From assembly GCA_017394515.1 (NCBI GenBank), contig JAFPXY010000006.1:1-57414 (forward strand): a DNA stretch of 57,414 nt, read 5' to 3'. The position numbers and the translations under genes were made by a program. This DNA is from Bacillota bacterium. Lineage in GTDB: Bacteria > Bacillota > Clostridia > Peptostreptococcales > Anaerovoracaceae. This document shows, in pieces, positions 7,888 to 16,433 of this stretch (position 1 is the first letter of the stretch; every line of letters starts with the position of its first letter). The notes beneath the pieces are model-generated. The model was not told where the DNA came from and did no database searches. It saw only the letters and a program-made list of their open reading frames with translations.

Positions 7888-8664
7888 CTAAATGAAACTT
7901 TTCTCTTCCAGCCACTGAAGGCAGTCCAACGCCTTTCTGGCTTCTATGGTATATGTCACGTCTTCGGGACAGTAGTCTTCGATGGCCAAAAGCACTTCCT
8001 TCATATCCATTGTGCCCTCATCAAAGGCACTATGGCTGTCACCTGTGCCATCGTTATTGTGAAGATGGAAGTGAGTGATATACGGTCCCAGCACCTTGAG
8101 CCACTCCATGATGTCCACATCTTTCACGGTCATGGCATTGGCGTGACCCACATCCAGACATATCTTTATCCTGGGGTCTTCTACCTTTTCCATCATCTCT
8201 TTCATCATATATGGCTCGTCCTCCAGGACGTTCTCCACGGCAAGGACGAAGTCATCGGGCTTTCCCTCCATGGCTTCCTGCCAGAACTCAGCGCCCTTCT
8301 GGGCCTGATATGACTTGAAGTACATGAAAGGCATCCAGCCCGTGTGGACCACCATCTTCTTTAAGCCGAAGTGCTGAGCCACGTCGAAGGCCTGCTGGAT
8401 CCTTGCCATGCCTGCCTCTCTCATCTTGTAGTCGATAGAGGCAGGTATGATCTCGGTGAAAGGCCCGTGGATCATGACACGTTCAGCCTCGGAAGCCTTG
8501 ATGTCGCGGGTTATATTGGACAGGAGCTTGTCTCTTTTTTCCTCGTCCAAAAGATGGGATATGCAGGTGTGATTTATCTCCATGCCCACCTTGTAGTCCT
8601 TGATGGCGTCTTTATATTTCTCGCAAAACGTCGCTATGTATAATCTGTCTCTGATGTTTCTCAT
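7888..8664 (-). CDS. Sugar phosphate isomerase/epimerase-like TIM-barrel protein
   Basis: A 258-residue protein of the AP-endonuclease-2/xylose-isomerase-like TIM-barrel family. Likely divalent metal ligands are visible in order: Glu in AVENVLED, Asp and His in KICLDVGHAN, His residues in HFHLHNNDGTGDSH, and Glu in YTIEARKA. Members isomerise or epimerise sugars, or act on related polyols; the substrate cannot be told from sequence. Its ATG lies one base after the stop of the phosphohexomutase-like gene (TAAAATG) without a good ribosome binding site, so it depends on coupling. Cotranscription with cobT is unusual and may point to a role in lower-ligand or sugar metabolism. Confidence 0.8.
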   Translation of the reverse strand: MRNIRDRLYIATFCEKYKDAIKDYKVGMEINHTCISHLLDEEKRDKLLSNITRDIKASEAERVMIHGPFTEIIPASIDYKMREAGMARIQQAFDVAQHFGLKKMVVHTGWMPFMYFKSYQAQKGAEFWQEAMEGKPDDFVLAVENVLEDEPYMMKEMMEKVEDPRIKICLDVGHANAMTVKDVDIMEWLKVLGPYITHFHLHNNDGTGDSHSAFDEGTMDMKEVLLAIEDYCPEDVTYTIEARKALDCLQWLEEKSFI

Positions 8665-8665
8665 T

Positions 8666-10195
8666 TTATTTTTTGCTCTTATTAGGTACGCCTACCCTGG
8701 AATATCCGTCCAGGAAGGCTGCCATTATCTCTAATATGGTCTCACAGCTGCCTTCAGTGACCTCTGCATTTAGCGGCATGATTGGGTCGTGGAGAGATTT
8801 CCGGAGCAGGCACCAGCCCTTGACTTCCGGAAGGTCGAAGTTGATCCTGACGCCCTCGTAGTTGGGCTCTACCAGGCTCAGGCCCTTGTCTTCCTTGGCC
8901 TTGACCCAGACCTTGAGGCCCTCCAGGATCTGATCTCCGTAAACGCTGAAATCGGAACCTTCAATGGGAAGTCTCACTTCGATGGCTTCCTTAGGCTCTT
9001 CCAGGCTGGAGATCATGACGCTGATATCCACGCCCTTCTGCATGAGCTGAGCTTCCTTGATGACGATCTTGGTAGCGAGATAGGCTCCGTCGTCCAGCCA
9101 GAAGTTCTCCTTGTAGGCCGCGTGGCCGGAGGTCTCGATGGCAAGCTGAGAGTCGATGCCCGCCTCGTTCAGCTCAATGGATTTATTGATAACGTTTCTG
9201 TAGCCTCTCTTGAATCTTAAGTGCTTGAGGCCCAGGCAATCTTCCAGGTATGTGGTGAGCTGGTCGGAGGTGATGGAGTCCGTTACAACGGTAGTACCCG
9301 GATGCTCCACAGCGATAAGGGCTGCAGCCAGAGCTACGATGCCGTTTCTGGCGATCTCCTTTCCGTCCTTGTCGACGGCTGCGGATCTGTCCACGTCCGT
9401 GTCGAAGATGAGGCCCAGGTCAGCGTTATTGTCCAGGACCGCCTTGGAGATGGATGCCATGGCTTCCTTGTTCTCCGGGTTCGGCTGATGGTTGGGGAAG
9501 TTGCCGTCAGGGTTCAGGAACTGGGATCCGGTAATGTCCGCTCCCAGGGGTTCCAATATCCTTGTCGCAAAAAATCCTCCCGCGCCGTTACCTGCATCCA
9601 CCACGATCTTAAGGCCTTCCAAAGGTTTCGCAGGATGGTCCGGATGGGCCACTTCTCTTACGATCTTTTCCTTAAGATAGTCGCTGTACACCTGGATGAG
9701 ATCACTCTCTGTGACGGATCCGAGAGTTACCGCCTCGGGAATGAGCTCAGCCTCACCCAGATCGATGATCCTTTTGATGTCCTTCTTGTCCAGGCCGCCG
9801 TCCTTACTGAAGTACTTGAATCCGTTTCTGTTGAAAGGCAGGTGAGAAGCCGTGATCATGATGGCTCCATCGCACTGGTATTCTTTGAACATGGTGGACA
9901 TGAACATGGCAGGCGTCGATGCCAGGCCACAGTCGAAGACGGTGATGCCCGCCTCCATAAGGGTATATATCAAAGTTTCCTTCAAAGCGTCGGCGCTCAG
10001 TCTGGAATCGTGTCCCACGGACACTCTCATGTCCGCTGTGTGCTTGCCGGTCTTCTCCTGGAGCCAGAGGATGAAACCTCTCGTTAAGGCCTTCGCCTCG
10101 TTGGAGCCCAGGGTTATTTCCTCGCCGGGTACGCCTTCCATGGACACGCCTCTGATGTCCGAACCGTTCTGAAGTCTCTTAAGATCAAGATCCAT
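8666..10195 (-). CDS. manB: Phosphomannomutase/phosphoglucomutase family enzyme
   Basis: A 509-residue alpha-D-phosphohexomutase. The four domain landmarks are present: the phosphoserine loop in ITASHLPFNRNG near residue 115, the magnesium-binding FDTDVDRSA near residue 250, the sugar-recognition loop IETSGHAAYKENFWLDDG, and a C-terminal phosphate-binding LLRKSLHDPIMPLNAEV. The sugar loop (ETSGH for the usual GE-x-SGH) and the last loop are a little off the bacterial norm, closer to eukaryote-type or plant-like mutases. It interconverts hexose 6- and 1-phosphates. It is the first gene of the operon that runs into the cobalamin genes; AAGGAG lies before the ATG. Confidence 0.85.
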   Translation of the reverse strand: MDLDLKRLQNGSDIRGVSMEGVPGEEITLGSNEAKALTRGFILWLQEKTGKHTADMRVSVGHDSRLSADALKETLIYTLMEAGITVFDCGLASTPAMFMSTMFKEYQCDGAIMITASHLPFNRNGFKYFSKDGGLDKKDIKRIIDLGEAELIPEAVTLGSVTESDLIQVYSDYLKEKIVREVAHPDHPAKPLEGLKIVVDAGNGAGGFFATRILEPLGADITGSQFLNPDGNFPNHQPNPENKEAMASISKAVLDNNADLGLIFDTDVDRSAAVDKDGKEIARNGIVALAAALIAVEHPGTTVVTDSITSDQLTTYLEDCLGLKHLRFKRGYRNVINKSIELNEAGIDSQLAIETSGHAAYKENFWLDDGAYLATKIVIKEAQLMQKGVDISVMISSLEEPKEAIEVRLPIEGSDFSVYGDQILEGLKVWVKAKEDKGLSLVEPNYEGVRINFDLPEVKGWCLLRKSLHDPIMPLNAEVTEGSCETILEIMAAFLDGYSRVGVPNKSKK

Positions 10196-10210
10196 AATTT
10201 CTCCTTGCCC

Positions 10211-10228
10211 CGCGCTGATCAGAGCGCG
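10211..10228 (-). promoter_or_regulatory. Leader hairpin next to the ribosome binding site of the cob operon
   Basis: CGCGCT and AGCGCG form a 6-bp GC stem around a six-base loop, ending a few bases before the AAGGAG of the first gene. It could modulate initiation. The whole leader is only about 70 nt, too short for a cobalamin riboswitch. Confidence 0.4.
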
Positions 10229-10267
10229 AATTTTTTGTACACCAAAAACTCCCCCATAGTAACTTTT

Positions 10268-10296
10268 ATTTTACTACAGGGGAGCATGTTTTGCAA
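10268..10296 (-). promoter_or_regulatory. Promoter of the manB-cob operon
   Basis: On the minus strand TTGCAA (10291-10296) and TAAAAT (10268-10273) are separated by 17 bp. Transcription would start near 10261 and run into the seven-gene operon. No other good promoter was seen inside the operon, where genes touch or overlap. Confidence 0.6.
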
Positions 10297-10327
10297 TTGA
10301 TTTGAAGGTTGTAAATGTATTAATTCT

Positions 10328-13210
10328 TTACTCTTCGTCTCCTATGGCGTCGGTCCTCATAATGAAGCGTACAGTGCCTGCGCCTTTCTCAGAAGTTCCG
10401 CCGAAGGATGTATATTCTTCGCTGAGTTCCTTTAAGGCCTTAGCCCTGTCGATGAGGTCGCGGCCGTTGTCTTCGAGAAGACCTGTGAGCTTGTGGATGC
10501 CTTCTCTGTCGAACTGTGCCATGCCGTCTCTAAGCTGTCTGGCTCCGTCAAGCAAAGCCTGGACGCCTTCTGCCAGTTCGTCGGTTCCGGATTTAAGTTT
10601 TGCGGTGCCGTCCTTTAAGTCGGAGGCTCCTTCAGCTGCCTTGCCGGCACCTTCATTAAGGGCATCTGCTCCGGATTTAAGTTCCTTGGTTCCGTCCTTT
10701 AAGCTTGCAGCTCCTCCGGATACCTGGGAAGCTCCATCCTTGAGAGCTCCTGCTCCTTCATCCAGCTGGGCGCTGCCTGTCTTAAGGGCTTTAGCGCCGT
10801 CCTTGAGTTTGCCTGTGCCTTCCTTAAGAGCATCTGCTCCCTTAAGCGTCTCGGATGCGCCGTCTGCCAGAGCTGAGGTTCCTTCTTTAAGGGTTGCTGC
10901 TCCGTCCTTAAGCTGGTCGGTGCCTTCTGCTAACTGGGATGCACCGGTAGCTGCACTCTTAGCTCCGTCGGATACCTGAGATGCTCCTGTTGCCAGGTCG
11001 CTGGCGCCGGTCGCTGCTGATGCTGCTCCATCCTTAAGGCTTGATGCGCCTTCCTTTAAAGCCTTAGCTCCCTGAGCTGCAGAGCCTGCTCCCTGGGAAA
11101 GAGCTGCTGCTCCTTCGGAAAGCTGACCTACTCCGGATACCAAGGCCTGGGAGCTTTCCTTCATCTGGGAAAGTCCGCCTGCTACTGAACCAAGGCTCTT
11201 GGCTGCCTGTCCGATACCTGCCTGGAGGTTATCCGCTCCAGATGCCAGGGCTGCTGCTCCCTGCTTAAGTTCGCCGGATGAAGATGTTGCCTGTGCTACC
11301 TGATTTGCGGCACCTGTGATCTGCTGAGCACCCTGTTCGATGGAACCTGCGCCACCCTTGATGCCTTCCAGATACTGCCTGATGGCTGCTACGGTCTCTG
11401 CGTTTTCTTCTCCCTGGATGTTAGAAAGGAGATCCTCGATGGAGCCTGCTGCTCCTGAGATCTGCTGAGCACCCTGAGCGAGTCCTGCTGCTCCTGTGGA
11501 GATGCCGGATGCTGCACCATTAACGGTATCGAGTCCTGCGGACAGGTTATCTGCGCCGGACTTGAGAGCACCTGCGCCATTAGCCAGCTCTCCTTCCATG
11601 GCGGACTTGATCTGGGAAGTTCCGTCATAGAGGGCTCCTACGCTTTCGGGAAGGGAGGATACCTGATCCTTCATCTGGGAAAGACCGGTGGAAACGTTAT
11701 TTGCACCTTCACTTAAGGAATCGATTCCATCCGAAAGGTCGTTCATATTGTCTGAGATCTGCTGTGCTCCCTGGGATACAGCGGATACTCCGTCGCTCAA
11801 GTTTGATGCTCCCTGGGATACCTGGGATGCGCCTTCTGAAAGGGCTGCCGTGCCGTCCTTTAAACCGGATGCTCCTTCGTTTACCTGAGCTGCACCGTCT
11901 GAAAGGTTTGAGCTTCCTTCTTTAAGCTGGTCAGCTCCCTTGGATAACTGTCCGATGCCGTCTGAAAGGTCTGATGCGCCCTGATCAAGGGCCTTAGCTC
12001 CGGCTTCGGCATCTTTTGCGCCGGTCTTAAGTTTGCTTGTGCCGTCCTTAAGATCTGATGCACCCTGTGCTACCTGAGATGCTCCGTCCTTGAGAGTTCC
12101 TGCACCCTTGTCCAGTTTGCCAGCTCCCTTGGCCAGTTCCTTTGTTCCATCGGCCAGCTGCTGATTTCCGTCCTTAAGAGCCTTTGCTCCGTCGTCCAGC
12201 TTATCTGCGCCGTCCTTGAGAGCGCCGGTTCCATTGGAGAGCTTATCTACTCCGTCATAGAGCTGGCTGGAACCACCGGTGAGCTTACCGGAAGCATTGG
12301 TCAGCTGATCAAGGGCTGCTTCCAGATCATCCAGTGTCTCCACGTCGTCCAGGTCAACTTCATTAAGCAAAGAATTCTCGATGATGGTCATGGCTGTCAT
12401 CATGGAGAAGTCCGTAACGTCGGCTTCTATGGTAACAGATTCAGGAATATCTATAGGAAGCAAACTGCCATTTCCTGAAAGGCCAAGGCTGGCTTCAAGT
12501 CCCGGCATGGCCATTCCGACTACAGCAGTTTTGTCGCCGGTGTTTATAACCTTGCCGTTTGAAACGGTGATGCCGCTTGCTTTTTTGTTATCCAAAAGCA
12601 GTCCGGAGATCACCATGAAAGGCTCATAAAGGGTGACATTTCTGCCGTTTACAAGTCTCTCGCAGGAGATGTTGTTAGTATAGTTGAAGGTGATCTTGAG
12701 ATGGCCTGTGGCTCCTGCAGCTTTGTCGGCTGAGATCTTTTTGCCGTCCAGTTCGTAGGAAATGGAGGTGGTAACGGGGAGTTCCTTGTTGGTGTTTCCC
12801 TGATAGTAGATGTCCTTGCCGTCAGCGTTCCAGATGATGTTTCCGTCCTTATCTTTGGTGAAGGTCTCTTCGCCCTTTACGTTTTCGATATTTTCAAGGT
12901 CTGTGTCGTCCTTTAAGACATCTTTTCCTTCGGGGTTCTTGAGCCATGCGCTGACGATGGTCTCTCTGGGAGTTCCGTCGGGTTCAGCGATGACGTATAC
13001 AGTCTCTTCCTTGCCCTCTTCCTTGGAGGACGTGTCCTTGGCCGATCCCAAAAGGGAGTTGGCCGCCTCCGTGAGCTCATCCGCTTCATCGGATGTCTCA
13101 GCGTAGGCCTTGTCTACGTTTACGATCTCACAGAGTTCTCCGCCGATCATGAGCGCTACGGTCATGATGCTCAGGAGTAAGGCTGTAAGCTTGTTTACTC
13201 TTCTTTTCAT
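10328..13210 (-). CDS. Secreted Gly-heptad-repeat (YhgE/Pip-like X-X-G) protein
   Basis: A 960-residue protein if started at the ATG at 13210, which has GGAGGT ten bases upstream; a longer frame to 13300 would overlap the MMPL gene and has no such site. The N-terminus is a signal peptide or signal anchor (KLTALLLSIMTVALMIGG, then AYA-E). Residues about 60-300 form a mixed domain. Residues about 300-900 are tens of heptads of the form L-x-x-G-A-x-x, as in YhgE/Pip and phage-infection proteins, expected to form a long rod. Unlike YhgE, there is no C-terminal membrane block. It lies 28 bp after the MMPL permease gene and is probably its extracellular partner. Confidence 0.8.
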   Translation of the reverse strand: MKRRVNKLTALLLSIMTVALMIGGELCEIVNVDKAYAETSDEADELTEAANSLLGSAKDTSSKEEGKEETVYVIAEPDGTPRETIVSAWLKNPEGKDVLKDDTDLENIENVKGEETFTKDKDGNIIWNADGKDIYYQGNTNKELPVTTSISYELDGKKISADKAAGATGHLKITFNYTNNISCERLVNGRNVTLYEPFMVISGLLLDNKKASGITVSNGKVINTGDKTAVVGMAMPGLEASLGLSGNGSLLPIDIPESVTIEADVTDFSMMTAMTIIENSLLNEVDLDDVETLDDLEAALDQLTNASGKLTGGSSQLYDGVDKLSNGTGALKDGADKLDDGAKALKDGNQQLADGTKELAKGAGKLDKGAGTLKDGASQVAQGASDLKDGTSKLKTGAKDAEAGAKALDQGASDLSDGIGQLSKGADQLKEGSSNLSDGAAQVNEGASGLKDGTAALSEGASQVSQGASNLSDGVSAVSQGAQQISDNMNDLSDGIDSLSEGANNVSTGLSQMKDQVSSLPESVGALYDGTSQIKSAMEGELANGAGALKSGADNLSAGLDTVNGAASGISTGAAGLAQGAQQISGAAGSIEDLLSNIQGEENAETVAAIRQYLEGIKGGAGSIEQGAQQITGAANQVAQATSSSGELKQGAAALASGADNLQAGIGQAAKSLGSVAGGLSQMKESSQALVSGVGQLSEGAAALSQGAGSAAQGAKALKEGASSLKDGAASAATGASDLATGASQVSDGAKSAATGASQLAEGTDQLKDGAATLKEGTSALADGASETLKGADALKEGTGKLKDGAKALKTGSAQLDEGAGALKDGASQVSGGAASLKDGTKELKSGADALNEGAGKAAEGASDLKDGTAKLKSGTDELAEGVQALLDGARQLRDGMAQFDREGIHKLTGLLEDNGRDLIDRAKALKELSEEYTSFGGTSEKGAGTVRFIMRTDAIGDEE
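10500..12300 (-). repeat. In-gene 21-bp periodic heptad repeats
   Basis: The coding sequence repeats with a 21-bp period, each unit giving a heptad with Gly-Ala and Leu at fixed places. The pattern is looser near 11300-11700. Such DNA can change length by slippage or recombination, so repeat number may vary between strains. Confidence 0.75.
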
Positions 13211-13238
13211 TTTGTTAAATACCTCCAGATCAATGTAT

Positions 13239-15380
13239 TTATGCGAGTTTGCCGTTCTTGTGGGGCAAAATATTTTTTGCGGGGTTTTGATTTTTGGCAC
13301 CCTTCATGCCAACTGTCGTGCGGATCACGATGGGATCAAGGAGCATGATGAAGGAAGGCAGTACCAAGATTACCGACATCATGCTGACCATGGCGCCTCT
13401 TGCAAGGAGGTTGCACATGGAGCTGATGAGGTCGATGTTGGAGTAGATGCCCACTCCGAAGGTAGCTGCGAAGAAGCTCAGAGCGCTCACCAGGATGGAT
13501 GGCATGCTGTAGGAGAGAGCTTCTGTAATGGCTGTCTTCTTATCGTGCTCCAGCCTCTCTAGCTTGTATCTCGTGGTCATGAGTATGGCGTAGTCCACGG
13601 TGGAGCCCAGCTGGATGGTCGAGATGGCGATGGGTGCGATGAAGGGCATGGTGAATCCGGTGTAGTACGGAATGCCCAGGTTGATGAATACAGCGAATTC
13701 GATGACCGCTACCAGCAACACTGGAAGGGATATGGATCTCAGTGAAAGCAGGATGATCAGGAAAACGAAGCCGATGGATACCAGGGATACCACGTTGAAA
13801 TCCTTGTCGGTGATCTCAATGAGGTCCTTGGTGCAGGGGCCTTCGCCGATCAACATGCCATCCTCGTCGTATTCCTTTAAGATGGAGTTGATGGCTTCGA
13901 TCTGGTCATTGCACTCGTCGGTGGATACTCTGTATTCGGAATTTATTATGATCAACTGATAATTTTCGTCCTTGAGCACGTCTCTCAAACGATCTGGGAG
14001 CATGTCCTCAGGGATGCCGGCATCTAAGATGGAATCCAGACCAAGGACGTTGGTCACTCCGTCGAGGGCTTCGATCTTCTTGGTCATCTCGCTGGCTTTC
14101 TCTCTTTCCAGATCCGCGTCGCAAAGAATCATATGCGTGGTTGCCGTGGAGAAGTTGGCCTTGAGTTTCTCTTCAGCCGTTGCGAAGAGGAAGTCTTCGC
14201 CGGTCTCTTCGGACATCTGGTCACCGGTCAAAACCTTGGTGAAATCGTAATACACAGGCGTATTGTGATAGCCGATGGCTGCGGGTACCAGGACGATCAG
14301 GAAGATCACGATGAACACTCTGTAGTGCTTGGTTATGGCACCTGCCGCTCCCCTGAGGTCGGGGATGAGGCTCCTGTGCATGGTCTTGGTAAGGGGCTTA
14401 TCCAGAAGAAGTATCATGGAAGGAAGGATCGTGACGGATCCGATAACTCCCATGACGCAGCCCTTGGCCATAACCAGTCCCAGATCCATTCCCATGGTGT
14501 AGCTCATGAAGCACATGGCCAGGAAGCCTGCCACCGTGGTCAAGGAACTTCCGGTGACGGATACGATGGTATCCTTGATGGCATGTGCCATGGCTTCGTT
14601 GTTATCCTTGTATGTTTCCTTCTGTGCGCAGTAGGCGTGCCAGAGGAAGATGGAATAGTCCATGGTGACCGCCAGCTGAAGGACTGCCGCCAAAGCCTTG
14701 GTTATGTATGAGATCTCTCCGAAAATAACGTTGGTTCCTAAGTTGTAAAGGATGGTGATGCCGATTCCTGCCAGGAATACGAAGGGCACCAGCCATGAGT
14801 CCGTGAGAAGGAGCATGGCACCCAGTGCGCAAAGAACTGCCATTCCCACGTATATGGGCTCCTCCCTCTCGCAGAGGTTCTTAAGGTCTGCCACCAGGGC
14901 TGAGATGCCGGACACGTAGCAATGCTCGCCGGTGATATCTCTTATCTTTTCGATGGCTTCAATTGTCTCATCGGCAGAAGACGATGTGTCGAAGAAGACA
15001 GCTATTACCGTAGAATCTCCGTTAACGAAGACGTCCTTTAATTTGTCGGGCAGGAATTCTTTGGGAACGCTCAGGTCCGCTATGCTGTCGTACCAGATGG
15101 CGCTGTCCACGTGAGGTACTGCTTCGACTTCCTGACGGAGCTCCGCTACCTCCTTGTCCTCCATGCCTTCAACTATTATGAAACTAAATGCTCCCTTGCC
15201 GAACTCATCCATGAGGATGTTCTGACCCTCGACGGTGTCTATGCCTTCGGGCAGGTAGGTCAGCATATCGTAGTTGATACGTGTGGCCTGAATGCCCAGG
15301 ACTGAAGGAATCAGCAGTATGAGAGCTAAGATCAGGATCGGTATCCTCAGTTTAACAACTGTCTTTCCGAACTTTTCCAT
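13239..15380 (-). CDS. MMPL/RND-superfamily transporter
   Basis: A 713-residue permease with the MMPL layout: an N-terminal membrane helix, an extracellular domain of about 130 residues, a block of membrane segments, a second loop domain of about 140 residues beginning after residue 390, and a second membrane block. LAAVLQLAVTMDYSIFLWH and ISTIQLGSTVDYAILMTTRY are the paired helices with the conserved D-Y that carry protons in this family. Such proteins export lipids, peptides or drugs using the proton gradient. AGGAGG precedes the ATG. It is first in an operon with the secreted rod protein and lies divergent from a TetR regulator. The cargo is unknown. Confidence 0.9.
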   Translation of the reverse strand: MEKFGKTVVKLRIPILILALILLIPSVLGIQATRINYDMLTYLPEGIDTVEGQNILMDEFGKGAFSFIIVEGMEDKEVAELRQEVEAVPHVDSAIWYDSIADLSVPKEFLPDKLKDVFVNGDSTVIAVFFDTSSSADETIEAIEKIRDITGEHCYVSGISALVADLKNLCEREEPIYVGMAVLCALGAMLLLTDSWLVPFVFLAGIGITILYNLGTNVIFGEISYITKALAAVLQLAVTMDYSIFLWHAYCAQKETYKDNNEAMAHAIKDTIVSVTGSSLTTVAGFLAMCFMSYTMGMDLGLVMAKGCVMGVIGSVTILPSMILLLDKPLTKTMHRSLIPDLRGAAGAITKHYRVFIVIFLIVLVPAAIGYHNTPVYYDFTKVLTGDQMSEETGEDFLFATAEEKLKANFSTATTHMILCDADLEREKASEMTKKIEALDGVTNVLGLDSILDAGIPEDMLPDRLRDVLKDENYQLIIINSEYRVSTDECNDQIEAINSILKEYDEDGMLIGEGPCTKDLIEITDKDFNVVSLVSIGFVFLIILLSLRSISLPVLLVAVIEFAVFINLGIPYYTGFTMPFIAPIAISTIQLGSTVDYAILMTTRYKLERLEHDKKTAITEALSYSMPSILVSALSFFAATFGVGIYSNIDLISSMCNLLARGAMVSMMSVILVLPSFIMLLDPIVIRTTVGMKGAKNQNPAKNILPHKNGKLA

Positions 15381-15417
15381 TTATTGCCTCCTATATTTAA
15401 ACGGTCCGTTGTTAAAT

Positions 15418-15472
15418 TGACCGTCAGTCATTTTCCATGGTGTATTGTAGCACTAAAATGACCGTTGGTCAA
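15418..15472 (-). promoter_or_regulatory. MMPL operon promoter with two TetR-type operators
   Basis: On the minus strand TTGACC (15467-15472) and TACAAT (15444-15449) are 17 bp apart. The perfect inverted repeat TGACCGTTGGTCA at 15459-15471 covers the -35 box. An imperfect copy, TGACCGTCAGTCA, at 15418-15430 lies just after the expected start of transcription. Centres are 41 bp apart. This is a good arrangement for repression by the TetR protein encoded divergently. Confidence 0.75.
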
Positions 15473-15510
15473 TATCTTTTTGAGAAAAAATGACTAAAAT
15501 TCATTTTGTG

Positions 15511-15539
15511 TTGACTTTTTGGTTTTTTGCATTTAGAAT
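15511..15539 (+). promoter_or_regulatory. Promoter of the TetR-family gene
   Basis: TTGACT (15511-15516) and TAGAAT (15534-15539) with a 17-bp spacer. The operators at 15418-15471 lie 40 bp or more upstream of it, so repression of the regulator itself would be weaker than that of the MMPL operon. Confidence 0.6.
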
Positions 15540-15573
15540 TGTACTCGAAAGGGGCAAAAGAAGGTACGACATC

Positions 15574-16155
15574 ATGGGAAAGATCGAAGAAAACAAACAG
15601 CAAAAAAAGACCCGCCTCATGGATACAGCTTATGATCTGTACACGAGCCAGGGCATAGTCAAAACTACCATAGAGGACATCGCCAGAAAGGCAGGCATCG
15701 CCAAGGGAACCTTCTATTTATATTTCAAAGATAAATACGACCTTCAGGAGAAGCTCATCGCTCACAAGGCCGAGCAGCTCTTTGATCACGCAGTGAAGAA
15801 CTCAGGTTATGAAGCCTGCGAGAGCGCCGAAGACAAGATCCTCGCCATCGTGGACGACATCCTCGATCAGCTTAAGGATGAGAAGCTGACCCTTAAATTC
15901 ATCTACAAAAATCTCAACTGGGGCGTCTTCAGGAGGACCGTGGATAAGCCGGATTCCGATTACCTGCCCTTTCTCATGTCCATCATAGGAGCGCCGGAGG
16001 ACACCGAGAAGCTGGAGATCGCGGTTTACACCATCTTCGAGTTGGTGAGCTCCACCTGCTACTCTGTTATCCTGGAGGAAAAGCCTTGCAGTCTCGAGAG
16101 CTACAAGCCCTATCTTCACAAATCCATTAGGGCGATCATAGCGGAATTCAAGTAG
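15574..16155 (+). CDS. TetR/AcrR-family transcriptional regulator
   Basis: A 193-residue regulator. The start at 15574 is chosen because AGAAGG lies just upstream and the TetR helix-turn-helix begins soon after. The DNA-binding domain covers about residues 12-58: AYDLYTSQGIVKTTIEDIAR, then KAGIAKGTFYLYFKDKYDLQ, the classic TetR recognition helix. The rest is a helical ligand-binding domain with no recognised subfamily. It is divergent from the MMPL operon and almost certainly represses it through the TGACC-N3-GGTCA sites between them. Confidence 0.9.
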   Translation: MGKIEENKQQKKTRLMDTAYDLYTSQGIVKTTIEDIARKAGIAKGTFYLYFKDKYDLQEKLIAHKAEQLFDHAVKNSGYEACESAEDKILAIVDDILDQLKDEKLTLKFIYKNLNWGVFRRTVDKPDSDYLPFLMSIIGAPEDTEKLEIAVYTIFELVSSTCYSVILEEKPCSLESYKPYLHKSIRAIIAEFK

Positions 16156-16190
16156 CTTCCCTTTAACGCTCGCCTTAATGATTAACTGGC

Positions 16191-16413
16191 GTGTCAATTA
16201 CAGCAAAAAAATTAAAAACTGACACTGAAATTATTCTGATTTAGTGTCAGTTTTTTGTTTAATCTCAATAATTGACACGGATAATCCTCAAAACTAGATG
16301 AATTATCAGCTATCGCGACTTCTTAGTGTCAATTTTTATATTTCATTCCAATTTTGACACGAAAACAATTCGAAATCCGTGTCAAAATTCGAAAAATATT
16401 AGAATTTTGACAC
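16191..16413. repeat. Array of eight alternating inverted GTGTCA/TGACAC motifs
   Basis: In the space between two convergent genes, GTGTCA and TGACAC alternate strictly at 16191, 16220, 16244, 16273, 16326, 16355, 16379 and 16408. Spacings are 29, 24, 29, then 53, then 29, 24, 29: two 88-bp blocks with identical internal geometry. The spacers differ between blocks, but the motifs and flanks such as GTGTCAATT and TGACACGG are kept. The last three sites extend to 11-12-bp arms (AATTTTGACAC), so adjacent pairs form strong, mutually exclusive hairpins. The pair at 16214-16258 with its T run also looks like a terminator for the TetR gene. Confidence 0.85.
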
Positions 16414-16433
16414 GGTCATCTCAACCGCTTACA

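Noticed and set aside
9221..10087. Plus-strand open frame of 288 codons
   Set aside because: It lies wholly inside the phosphohexomutase gene, whose motifs on the minus strand are clear.
10196..10327. Cobalamin riboswitch ahead of the cob operon
   Set aside because: The leader from the promoter is about 70 nt, and no B12-box-like sequence is seen.
10302..10979. Plus-strand open frame of 225 codons rich in Ala-Pro-Ser
   Set aside because: It is the mirror of the Gly-heptad repeats encoded on the minus strand; it has no ribosome binding site and its repetition follows the 21-bp period.
13211..13300. Longer start for the heptad-repeat protein
   Set aside because: It would overlap the MMPL gene and has no ribosome binding site or signal sequence, whereas the ATG at 13210 follows GGAGGT and begins a signal peptide.
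16191..16413. CRISPR array
   Set aside because: The repeated units are only 6-12 bp, alternate in direction and are not separated by uniform spacers; no cas genes are present.
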